Below, piece after piece: positions 11,693 through 22,148 of a DNA stretch of 64,000 bases. The position numbers and the translations under genes are program-made. Each line of letters begins with the position of its first letter. The stretch's first letter is position 1. The stretch is from NCBI GenBank assembly GCA_000827205.1, contig KN832562.1, positions 529,829-593,828 on the forward strand, written 5' to 3'. Under the pieces are notes generated by a model, which was not told the DNA's origin, did not search any database, and saw nothing but the letters and a program-made list of their open reading frames with translations. Source of the DNA: Plicaturopsis crispa FD-325 SS-3 (Eukaryota; Basidiomycota; Agaricomycetes; Amylocorticiales; Amylocorticiaceae).

Positions 11693-13192
11693 ATGGCTCA
11701 AGATGATTCCGAGGTGTCTCCTGAGATGATGCTCGCTTTCTATCGCCGACTTTACCCTTTCAAGTCGATTTTCACCTGGCTGAATCACGAACACCTCCCT
11801 ACGCGTCAATTCACGCATCGCGAGTTCGCGTTTACACTCCAGGGAGACGTGTATCTGCGCTACAACTCCTTCAACACTGCCGAGGAACTCAAAAAACAGG
11901 TCTGCCAGCTAAACCCGACGCGTTTTGAGATTGGGCCCGTCTACAGTGCAAGGGTAAGTGCCTGCCATGCACCCGCTGCACCCATGTGGCTCAATACGAT
12001 GCTTTCGACTAGCCGAAAGACAGAAAGACGGTCGCAGCGCGTCCAGGCGCGTTCAAGCCTCTTGCGCGCGAGCTCGTATTTGATATCGATATGACGGATT
12101 ACGATTCAATCCGCACCTGCTGCTCCGGCGCAGATATCTGCACTCGCTGCTGGGGCTTCATCTCTGCTGCCGTGCGCGTCCTCGATGCCGGTATAAGAGA
12201 TCAGTTTGGATACAACAGGCTGCTTTGGGTGTATTCTGGTCGTCGTGGGATACATTTATGGGTGTCCGACCCAGAGGCACTCGAACTCACCGACGAGCAG
12301 CGGAGAGCCGTGGTCGGCTGGTTGACGGTCATCCAGGGTGGGAAGGATATGCACAAGAAAGTAAATGTACGATTTGGCTCGAGAGCGTTAGCACCTTCAC
12401 TCCAGTACGTGTCCTCTTCCTATACCCTTTTATCAGCCTCAATGCCTTTCCAGAGACGCACTTGGACCCCTAGTTGAGGCATTTAGTGACCTCATTCTCG
12501 TGGATCAGGACTGCTTCGGGAGTGAGGAGGGCTGGGAGGGTCTCCTCCAACTCATCCCGGATCACAAGGCCGTCGATAATCTCCGCAAGAAGTGGACTGC
12601 AGACTCCGAGCGCTCGTCGGAGGACAAGTGGAGCGACCTGAAAAACGAGGTCAGAAAATACGACAAAGGTTCACCAGCACGGGTACGTCTTTGCCCTTCG
12701 AGGATTCTGCCTGCGATCTCATAACTATGCCCACCAGGTGGCCTTGATGGCTGCCATGGAGGACATCATTCTGCAGTACACCTACCCACGCCTCGACGCG
12801 GAGGTTTCGAAACACCGAAACCATTTGCTCAAGGCACCTTTCTGTGTCCACCCAAAGACTGGGCGCGTCTGCGTGCCCGTCGACCCCGCCCGAGTAGACA
12901 GATTCGACCCGGCGAAAGTGCCGACGGTTGCGCAGCTGTTGCGGGAGCTCGACGCGGACGCGGAGATGCACGTAGACACTGCTACCCCTGGCGAGGAGAG
13001 TGCCGACACCAAAGACATCAAACCCGATTGGCACAAGACAAGTCTAGGGCCATACGTGGACATGCTCGATCGGCACGCAGCTGGGCTTATGGAGGATGTC
13101 AGGAGAAATAGGAGCAAAATGGGTAAGCCGTCCGGTTCCAATTCGTCTGAACAATGCCTGACGCCTCGGACATCGCAGATATGACCTGGTGA
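11693..13192 (+). CDS. PRI1: DNA primase small (catalytic) subunit, Pri1/p48
   Basis: Makes the RNA primers for Okazaki fragments as part of the nuclear DNA polymerase alpha-primase complex. Five exons (11693-11953, 12013-12404, 12454-12682, 12738-13122, 13179-13192) join to about 426 aa, the usual length for p48. The catalytic acidic motif FDIDMTDYD and zinc-binding region CCSGADICTRCW lie about residues 105-130; SGRRGIHLWV and the conserved KVNVRFGSRAL follow, then LVDQDCFGSEEGWEGLL. The first ATG (MAQDDSEVSPEMML) directly precedes the conserved YRRLYPFK motif. The last exon adds only four codons (…DMTW). Its stop is 107 bp from that of the convergent hydroquinone reductase. Assignment is firm. 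Confidence 0.95.
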
Positions 13193-13299
13193 ATATGTCT
13201 AGTTGGTACATAGTGATGTATTTCTTCTGCTGTCTCGCTATCGACGTCGCGTTCAACCAATTGTAATATGTAATACCCGTAGTCTTGAGTGCCCAAAGT

Positions 13300-14765
13300 T
13301 TACAAGGGCTCAATAGGCGGCAGGGGGCCCACGGGAACAATCCTGTGTGGGTTATTCTGGACGCTCTCCTAAGAAAAGTCGCTTGACATGGATTCGGGCT
13401 ACGCACCGAAACAGACGACCAGTAGTACCCTGTCTTGATGTGCTCGAAGTCGGTTGATTCCTTGAACGCTGGGACAGTCCAGTAAAGCGCTTTCATCCAA
13501 CTGAAAGGTGTACCGCCGTCGACAAGGAGGATCAGATGCCGCAACCGGAGACGAAGACCCGACGCGCGCGCTTACGAGTTAAGTGCAGGATAACCGTCGC
13601 GGATGGTACGGATGTTACACTTGAATTGGCCGACGTATGCGGGGTCAAACCGAATCTTTGACCACAACAGTGAGCTCTAACTAGCAATGGTATAGGCGCA
13701 AGCGACGTACAAGAGTGACCCAAAGCTTTATATCTGCCTCGGTGAGAGAGTCGCCGACAAGGTACTTCCTTCCTTGCGATGCCTCTGGTTTGCCTCTCAA
13801 CCGTTCTTCAAGAGTATCCAACGCAGAGAAAACTTCGGCGACAGCTTGGCTGTATAGCTCCTGGGTGGAGGCAAACCCAGTTTTGTACACTCCAGCTAAG
13901 GTGTTTATTAGTGGAGTTGTGAGGTTCCGCCCACATGTAGCATAAAAGAGGATCATACCATTAAGCTTTTCGTACATCCACGCACTAAGCTCGTCGATCT
14001 CGGCGCGATAAGTAGAGGGGTAGAGGTCTAATTCTGCTGCCTCGGGCGCAACAGCGTCATTGAATGCACTGTTGAAGATACGGACGATCTCGGCACTGTC
14101 GTTGTTGACAATCGTATGTGTCTCCTTATCCCAAAGTACCGGGATAGTCGGTCTACGCATATCTATTGTCTGTTATGAGCCAATATACACGGTAAGAGCT
14201 TACCTGCCGGAGTAATCAGGATTCGCTTTGAGGTAGAGGTCCCGAAGGTATTTCGACCCGTATAGCGGGTCGTCCTCAGCACCGGGAAATGGACTGTCTT
14301 CATCCGCATTTGCGAAGGGGAATCCGTTTTTGCCAACTTTGGGAGATAGCACGGTTATAGCTGAGACAAATAGGCAATCGTCAACTTCAAGCAAATAGGA
14401 TGGAAACCCTGCGGCGTACGAATGATGTCTTCCAGGCCTTTCAATTTGCGAGCTATAAGAGTCCTGGTCGCGTATGCTACATTGGTAGCAAGCATGTTTA
14501 TTGTATGAATTTCGCTGCGTCACCGAGATGCACAAGTCACTGGTGATTGCACTTACGACATGTGTAGGAGACATAGAGATGGTATCGACCTGGATAGATA
14601 TTAGCACCCATGAGAGCAACGTGAACGAACCTCCTTCTTACCGCGTTCTGGTTCAAATTGTCCCCCCTTCTCGAGGAAATTTCGAAACGTTGAAACGTTC
14701 GCCTTGAAGGAGCCATCTGGGTTCGTCTCTCGCTTCGTAGGGTCCGTCTGCACCTGGGTTGACAT
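13300..14765 (-). CDS. Glutathionyl-hydroquinone reductase (omega-class-like GST, Ecm4/Gto type)
   Basis: Cytosolic GST-fold enzyme that removes glutathione from glutathionyl-hydroquinones, useful to fungi degrading aromatics. About eight exons. It begins MSTQVQTDPTKRETNPDG and continues with SFKANVSTFRNFLEKGG. The active-site motif CPYATRTL (Cys-Pro-Tyr) is made by joining exons near 14540 and 14470. Family hallmarks follow: GFPFANADE, YLRDLYLKANPDYSGR, PTIPVLWDKETHTIVNN, the C-terminal helical domain KTGFASTQELYSQAV, YLVGDSLTEADIKLW, FKCNIRTIRDGYPALN and a tail ending VGPLPPIEPL. It is convergent with the primase gene. No broken exon was seen. Assignment to the family is strong; the physiological quinone is not known. 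Confidence 0.92.
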
Positions 14766-17511
14766 TGTTTTCCTATGGCTGACAGGTGAGCGGTAGATTC
14801 TAAATATCTACCAGTGAGGTAGTCGAGATGGTAGCCTAGATTTGGAGGACAAGGTGTCCAAAGTGCAGCCGTGCGGGGAAAGATGCACGGCCGCGGATGA
14901 TTCACAGCTCTCGAAGGTGTGGCGTCCCGATTGCGCGTAGATTTCAGGCTTCTCTGGGTGCTCCATCTAGCGATACGTTTTGACACTCCGTGCCTCCGTG
15001 CAGACGGTACTAGATAAGTGTGTTGGACCTCGACTCGGTGAGTCCCTCCTGCATAAAATGCACGACCTGGGGAACGTTCAACTTTCAAGACCAAGACCAA
15101 TCCGATTCCCGATCCGTACTTATAGCCGGTCCGCCCTTTTTTGCCTCCGACACCAGATCGCGTACGGCGTCAAATTGTCAATGACTCTACCCGTACCCTT
15201 GTACATTTACTTCATGCAACCAACCCCATAATCCGGCTTTCCTCCTAGGCCTTGTAAGTGTGTTGGCACACATCAAGAAATTTCCTGTGCGCACACTGCC
15301 CTACTGGCATGGACCAGAGCATTCACTGCCGAATGCTTGTTTGACAAGAAACCATAGTGGGACCTGTGAAACGACGCGTTCGACGCGACATATCTACGCG
15401 ATGGGTGAGGGCGTTCGCGTCACTGCGCTGGTGAGCAAAGATAGCTAGCTGATTTAGCTATTTTTTGACCGTCAGACAAAAATCATTCGCCCTGGGTCCC
15501 ATGTCCTCGTGTGTTACGTGTTCACTTCCTCGAGCTGATACGAGATGATGGCCTCCAAACTACACAGGTAAGTACCCTCATTCCGAGCCATCAAGGCTGC
15601 TTCAATCTACGCATTTGGTTAGGGCGCCGTGCGCAACGTACCCTGTGCTTACGCGGAGAGGTCCGCGCGTCGGTTATGTATTCAACGCAGTGTATCACTG
15701 CGGGAGCTCTTCATAGTCCATTCTAGCGGGTGAGACCTTATTTGCCATGATAAGTATGTCCTGACACGGCTGAGAGTGCAGTAGGACGTACGACGGACAG
15801 AGCGGAAGGCCGCGATGATTGGACGCGTTTGAGGACTTCCCAGTGCCTGCCTGATGCACGTTTCGCGATATACTCGTCTGGGATGGGCCCTTGGGCATAT
15901 CATGAAGGCCTTGGCTCGTTTCAGCGCGAGGTTACATACTCAATATCCTCATGTGACAGGCGCAGCTAGTGCTTTGCACGGGTCTCGTCCGATCAGAACA
16001 TACGTCCCTGGGTGCGAATTGCGTTACGGTGCTGGGTGAGTCGTCCTTAAGTGACCGCGACTGATTGACTACTGACACCCGGTACATGAGGGCCGAAAAC
16101 CCTTAACATACGAGTTCTTTCGACAGGGTGATCGACCGCCTCTTTTCAGGATCCATTTCATCTGGTTACTCGGAGCAAGACGCCGAAGAAAATGCAGCGA
16201 GCACCTGCAGGCATTACACTGGCACCGTTAGGTGATCGCTGAAGAATTTTAATTGTGGATATCTCAGTCCAAGAGTGCGGAGATAAGCACCATCATATCT
16301 CGAAAATGCCTCATCGTCGTGCTGATGTTATTGAACCACAATCTGGCGACAAGCAATATTGCGGGACACAGTAAAGAGTGACGTGGATTCTCGGTCACAA
16401 ATGGACGCTGCGCCTCTACCTCCTGTGTGCACAACTCCAATATCCATCACCCTCCATCGTCCAGCTTCCAAACGCAGCTACACAGTCACAGCCGCCATAC
16501 CCAGTGCACCTCATCATTCGTCATTTCATACCCGAGGAGCATGGTCACGCGCCAACCTCGCCATGCCTCCGGTGTGGTCGAAACCCGGTATGGACAAAAC
16601 AATCGTTTCGACTAGCGACCTGCGCCGTCCAGCGGGTCCTGCGCAGTGTGCATCCACTGCAAACACCGACAGGGAACCCTCGCCTACCCTCGCTCGGGCT
16701 TTCTATCAGTCGGAGGCTCTTCGAGTCGCAGCTTCCGCGGTGGGAACGTGGGCGTCGAAGGGGCATGCAGCTGCATCAAATCGAGCATGGAAGTCCACAC
16801 TGCACACACGGTGGTGCTAGCATACACGTCCGGTGCGCGCTCTCCGAGTCTGCTGCTATACTATTCACGCCCGACGCAGGGCTCGCGGCGGATGGATGAT
16901 CCATGACCGCGGTCCGCTCACAGTCTGCGGGGTATAGATAAAGTGCGGTCGACCAGAGGGGCGGTACCGAGGGCTCATTAATGAACAGATAGCGTACTTA
17001 CTATGCACAATCTAGAGATCATGCGTGGGCCGTTTGAGAGATATGAACCGTTCCAATAAATTTTGGAAACATAATGAAGAGGTGCCTGCAGCTGCACCAT
17101 GCGGGTACTCGGCCCGGCGGTCCGAGACGACTTTCCGCGAGTCCCGGACACGGGTTCCATTTCGTTGTCGGCAAAAATTGCTCATTCCGTCCCCTTACTT
17201 GAAGTCGAAGAACAATTGTCACTGCGAGCACTGGTAAGAATTGCATGAGCAAGTGGGTATATGCGTTTCTTTTCGACAGCATGTGTAAGTATAAGTGGTA
17301 GATGTACAAGATGGCCCGTATAATAACCAAACCAAATGCGAGAGCAAGGAGTGCTGTTGTACAGTAGCGCAGCACCAAGGCAGAGTCCAAGTCTAAAGTT
17401 AGCGGATAGCAAGTGTGAGGGGAGCAGGGGAGGAGGTCCGGGAGTGGGGGAAAGGGGTAGAAATGTACAGTTGCAATCCGATAGCAGATAAGTTTTAAGT
17501 GTCCAGGTGTT
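14766..17511. other. 2.7-kb region without a recognised gene
   Basis: Between two minus-strand oxidoreductase genes. Short plus-strand open frames with plausible donors and acceptors occur near 15540-15620 and 15735-15785, and a longer frame at 16359-16820, but none gives a familiar motif and two competing frames overlap in the last. It could hold a lineage-specific spliced gene or decayed repeats; neither can be shown by eye. Confidence 0.35.
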
Positions 17512-18828
17512 TCACGAGGAAGAAGAAGACGATCCGATCATGACTTTAAGCACCATGTTGCCCTCGTCGTCCTTCCCCCGCGCGAGCAGCTCGAATGCGC
17601 GCGCCGACTCGTCGAGGGAGAACCGGTGCGTGATGAGCTTCTCGACGTTGTGCAGCTTGCCCGACGCAAGCAGGCTCAGCGCGGCAGGGTACGTGTTCGC
17701 ATAGCGGAACGAGCCCTGGATGTCGACCTCGCGCAGCGCGGCCGCGGAAAGGGGGAGCATTATGTTCGGCGAGCCCATGCCGACGAGCATGACTTTTCCG
17801 CCTGCAATTGCGGCCTGAGAATGAAACACGTCAGATGTGGAGCATGGAGAATGAGGGGCCTGGCTTACATGGACGGACATCTGGATGCACGGCTCCGCAC
17901 CTGTGCATTCGAAGACGACGTCGAAGCCGTCGGCCTCGCCGAATTCGGACAGCGCGGCCTGTGCTGTCTCCTTCGCACGGCGCAGCTGCTCGTCGGGGGT
18001 CTTCGCCCTTTCTGTCATGGGCAGGCAGTATGTCCGCGACGCGAATCCGTTCGCGACGGCGAAGTCAAGTCGCGTCTGGTTGATGTCGATGGCGACGACG
18101 CGTGATGCGCCGAGGGATTTTGCGAGAGCACACGCGAGGAGGCCGATGGCGCCGACGCCGAACACGAGAACAGACTGCCCTCGAGACAGGTCTGCTCGTC
18201 GGGAGGCATGAAGGAGAACGGAGAGGGGCTCGGCAAGGGCCGCTTGTTCAAAGGAACAATTATCGGGAAGTCTGTTCGGAGGACAAAAAGAAGGCCGGTT
18301 AGAAAGTTGGAGTGATACTTGTCAAATATGCAGACTTACGGATGGAGGACGTGTGCGGGGTGGTTCATGCGATCTTGGAGTGTGCCGTCCAGATGAGGGA
18401 ATGTTTTTGCGCTGCTGCAGAAGCGCATGCCTTTGCAGAGGTTGTACCGGCCCTTCGTGCAGTAATCGCAGTGGTTGCACATGATACCGGCCTCGATGGC
18501 GACTCGCTGGCCTGGTACGAGGTTTTTGACACCCGGACCGACAGCTGTGACGACGCCAGCTGCTTCGTGTCCGAGAACGAGCGGTGATTGTATGGCAAAG
18601 TCACCGTTCCTCCCCTTGAGGTAGTAGTGGACTGTTTGGAAAGAGTATGAGTAGATGAATACGTGGAAAGTGTTGTGCCTCACGATCACTTCCACAGAGC
18701 CCTGTAGAGGCTACAGCGACCTGGGCGTGGTTCTGGTGGGGTGGCCAGAGGGTGCGGTCCTCGACGCGGAGGTCTTTGGGGCCGTGTAGAACGGCAGCGC
18801 GTTGAGAGGGCAGTGCGACGGGCGACAT
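17512..18828 (-). CDS. Zinc-dependent medium-chain dehydrogenase, sorbitol/xylitol/arabinitol type
   Basis: Likely oxidises a polyol (sorbitol, xylitol or L-arabinitol) to the ketose with NAD+. Four exons starting MSPVALPSQRAAVLHGPKDL. Catalytic zinc ligands are Cys in GLCGSD and His-Glu in LVLGHEAAGVV. The structural zinc loop has four cysteines (CNHCDYCTKGRYNLC). The Rossmann motif GVGAIG lies in VLVFGVGAIGLLACALAKSLGA; SFRYANTYPAALSLL and a C-terminal polyserine complete it. In MDR polyol dehydrogenases an acidic residue after the second Rossmann strand (here VVAIDINQTRL) favours NAD over NADP. Divergently arranged with an SDR gene across 604 bp. Exact polyol cannot be chosen from sequence alone. 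Confidence 0.9.
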
Positions 18829-19432
18829 GGTGGATGCGGATGGGGGGGAAAGTGGAGAGAGGAGTGTTCTTGCTGGCCGTATTTAAGGGATCGGGCCCGG
18901 TAGTGCATTCTTCCTCGTGAGGAGGAGGAGTGGAAGAGAACACGACAGGGGGTCCCTCGCGTCGGACCGGGGTGCCGTACCTAGTTTACGCGTGACGTTA
19001 TAGTGCAAAACGCTGTCGTCCCCATTTTTTTAATGACAGATCCGGAACAGGGCTTAACGGCATTCCTGACCGGCGCCAGAGACGTTCGTTTTGGGCTGGA
19101 GTCGTTCTCGCGACCTTCCATCAGCGTTTGTCTTGATTCCCATTCGTCGTTCGTTCCTGCAGAACGAGTCGATGATGAGAGCGCGGCCGTGGCAAGCACC
19201 CTTGAACGCCTTTTTCTATCAGCGCGAAGTTCATATCAAACCATTTTCTTCGGGTCTTCGGTTCGCTCAACCGATGCGGGGTAAACGATGCGCTCTAGAC
19301 CTGGGGTAAACGTACGCTGCACTTTCCATCCCTCGGATCGGTCATGCAGTCGATGTCGAAGAGACAGACGGCGCTCGCCCCCGTTAAATAAGTACCGCTC
19401 GAGACACCCTCCATTCTCTACCAGCGAACACC
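18829..19432. promoter_or_regulatory. Shared divergent promoter region of the polyol dehydrogenase and SDR
   Basis: 604 bp separate the two divergent start codons and contain no convincing gene. Both neighbours are sugar-type oxidoreductases, so joint regulation is possible. A weak TATA-like GTATTTAAG lies near 18879 for the minus-strand gene and TTAAATAAG near 19384 for the plus-strand gene. Confidence 0.4.
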
Positions 19433-20884
19433 ATGGATCCTTCGCCTTCTGTCCCTTCACCTCAATTGTTCTCCTTGTCTGGCCAAAATGTCCTGGTCAC
19501 TGGTGCCACGCGCGGTACGTATTTCCTACCAAACGTGACTCGTCCAATTTCTCACCCTCCTAGCGGATCTTTCTCTTCTACTTACCCTCGGGCTCGCCTG
19601 TGTTGCCGGCGCACGCACTCCACTACGTCTTCGATACGTCCCACCATTGTCCTCGTCCATCCCCCAAATTCGTACCCTGTAGGCATCGGAGCCGCATGTG
19701 CAATCGCGCTGGCTCAAGCGGGAGCCTCCATATGTGTCGTTCAACGGCCTACCAGCGACGGCGCAAGTCCCAATTTAGAGACCGTCAATGTTATTCGCGA
19801 CTTGGGCGTCCGTGTTGAAGTCGTATACGCCGACCTCGGAGACCTTCAAGCCGTCAAGGGTCTGTTCCAGAAAGCTCTGGACGTAATGGGTGGAAATATA
19901 CATGTCCTCGTCAACTGCGCTGGCATCCAGCGGAGATCACCGAGCGTCGATTTCTCCGAGAACGACTGGGACGATGTGAGCAAGCGCTCCTTTACACCCC
20001 TTTCGAGCTCTAATGCTAACTTTGGCCCGTCCTGTCTTCGAATCGATCGTATCCGCTCCTCCTCCTCCTGCCCGATACGTCTGCATAGGTCCTCGATGTT
20101 AACCTCAAGTCCGTCTGGCTGCTATCCCAGGCAGCCGGTCGGCACATGGTTCCCCTTCGTCGAGGCAAAATCATCAACTTTTGCTCTCTTCTGACCTTCC
20201 AAGGTGGATTCACGGTTCCTGCATACGCCGCGGCAAAGGGCGGATTGGGCCAGCTCACGAAAGCTCTCAGCAATGAGTGGAGTCAACATAACGTTCAAGT
20301 GAACGGCATCGCACCGGGATACATCGCCACCGACATGTAAGTCTCTTCGTTAGTCCGCACTTCTGCCTCCTTCGATTGGCCATTCCCCTTCGTCGAGACT
20401 CTTCGTTCGGTTTTTACGACCAAGAGCGCCTACTCCCCAGACTCAGACGATCTTCTCTTTCCTTCTTGCATTCATTTTATTTGGAACTCCGCGACGCCGT
20501 CGTCCGTAGTCTTTCGCGCGCCTTAAGTGCTTGGGCACTAGACGAGCGTAGAAACCGCCTATTTGCCTGTCCCGTCGCTCCGTGCGAGCTATCTCTGACC
20601 CCTCCACCCTATTAATTTCAAATCTAGGAACGAGAAAATTCTAGCAGACCCGGCCCGTTTGCGCCAGATCTCCGAGCGTATACCAGCGGGGAGGTGGGGC
20701 GAGCCGAAAGATTTCGCGGGGCCTGTAGTGTTCCTGGCGAGCCAGGCCAGCCAGTACGTTTGTGGAGAGGTGCTCGTCGTCGATGGGGTGCGTGCGGCGA
20801 ATTCGTCTCCACTCTTTGCCTGGAATACGGTCGCTCACTCCGCCCCCCTTTGTTCTTGCTTCCTAGGGCTGGATGGGTCGATAG
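19433..20884 (+). CDS. Short-chain dehydrogenase, 2-deoxy-D-gluconate 3-dehydrogenase (KduD)-like
   Basis: NAD(P)-dependent SDR, similar in pattern to enzymes acting on keto-deoxy sugar acids. Exons start [20 protein letters not shown], with the nucleotide motif VTGATRG-IGAACA split by an intron of about 167 nt, then NCAGIQRR (NNAG equivalent), a Ser in [12 protein letters not shown], the catalytic YAAAKGG (Tyr-x3-Lys), [12 protein letters not shown], and a tail joined across a final intron to read VVDGGWMGR, a classic SDR ending. Intron 3 (about 20339-20632) is unusually long for this locus at roughly 294 nt. Divergent to the polyol dehydrogenase. SDR class is certain; substrate is inferred. 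Confidence 0.88.
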
Positions 20885-21530
20885 GCATTCTCGAAGGGGA
20901 CCACCGTGCATTCAAAGCTAAAGACGACTCTGTATTTTTGTTTCAATGGATGTGCTTATACGTACTTACTAGAGAACGATGTCATGCCCGCACAATGTCC
21001 GAGCGCAATTGAAGGCCGCGTCAGCGGTTAGCGCCCCCAGCGAGATACATTATCCGCTGAAGAGGATATATTATCGCTCCAGAAGGACACATTGAGCGTG
21101 GCGCGTGATGCACAGATATTACGCCTCGAGGCTCACGGGACCTGCAATCGCTATGTAGAAAAGGCTGGATAGAACTAGCACAGAACCGCGAGTGGGAGCG
21201 TACTGCGTCCGGGGCGTGGCCGTTCATCCATGCACCCTTACGTCGAGAAAGGCCGGGGTTAGTCTCCCCTAGCCAGCCCACACGATATCTACGGAAGACA
21301 GTCGTTCCGATCTATGTATGGTCTGCTTTGAGTCGCGCACCAAATACCGGTGCTGGGCATCAAGTGTATGATTTCGGCGTTATTCGGCTTTTTGCATCCA
21401 TTTTTGGCAGAATACGATTGTTTTGGGCAAGAAGTTAGGGGCTACTGGGATCGCATTTGCATGGTAGCATAGCGCAGGCAGAGGATAGAGACTGCAGTTG
21501 TTTACTTTACATCCTGTATAATGTCTGGCA
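20885..21530. other. Intergenic stretch, nothing recognised
   Basis: About 645 bp downstream of the SDR gene. No open frame with a recognisable motif, RNA gene or repeat was found. Confidence 0.4.
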
Positions 21531-22148
21531 ATGTCAGAAGGACCGCGAGCACCCCTCTCTCCGAAAGGAGCTCTGCGTGTCGTCGACGTATCCGCAGACT
21601 CCGTGGATGCAGGTCCTTTTTCGGACAGCCTAGCCTGGCATCGCGATCCGTATCGAACCGCTTTGCCCGCCGCGCGACAGACTCTGAAGCGCAGGTGCGG
21701 CGAGGAAAGACATGCGCCGCGTTCTGCGCCGGAGCCCTCGGGAGACCAGTCCACCCCTGCTAAGAAAAGGAAAGCCCGATCGGAGCTGTACGCGGAAGCT
21801 CGACCAGGTGCTTTACCGCGATTTAAGACGTTGGCTAGACCATGCCCGAATGCCTATACCGCCTCTTTGTACACGCGAAACAGGAAGCCGACTTTGCTCG
21901 AACGAGGCGCGGCACGAGAAATTCTCGGTAGCCACACCCATTACACCCCGGGTCATACCATTAACTTGTGGATGAACCATCCAGACGGAGCGTTGGCTGG
22001 TAATCACGCCGAATCCAACCTGATGTACAGCACGACAACATTGTTTTTAAATATGAAAACAGTGCATGCACGTCGCGAAACGAGCAAAGAGACGCGTACG
22101 CGACGCGCAAAAACTGGACGCGAGTCTGACAAATCACTACCCACGTGA
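21531..22148 (+). CDS. Hypothetical protein, 205 aa
   Basis: Single open frame starting MSEGPRAPLSPKGALRVVDV. It contains a basic patch PAKKRKARS (about residues 95-103) that would suit a nuclear localisation signal; the second half becomes compositionally plain and ends in a basic tail. An overlapping shorter frame starts ten bases upstream. No domain was recognised. The first 110 residues look more protein-like than the rest, so a spliced gene that leaves this frame is possible. Confidence 0.3.
   Translation: MSEGPRAPLSPKGALRVVDVSADSVDAGPFSDSLAWHRDPYRTALPAARQTLKRRCGEERHAPRSAPEPSGDQSTPAKKRKARSELYAEARPGALPRFKTLARPCPNAYTASLYTRNRKPTLLERGAAREILGSHTHYTPGHTINLWMNHPDGALAGNHAESNLMYSTTTLFLNMKTVHARRETSKETRTRRAKTGRESDKSLPT

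Noticed and set aside
16359-16899. Two overlapping plus-strand frames of about 150-170 codons as candidate genes
   Set aside because: They compete in different frames over the same bases and neither has a motif, a good start context or supporting splice sites.
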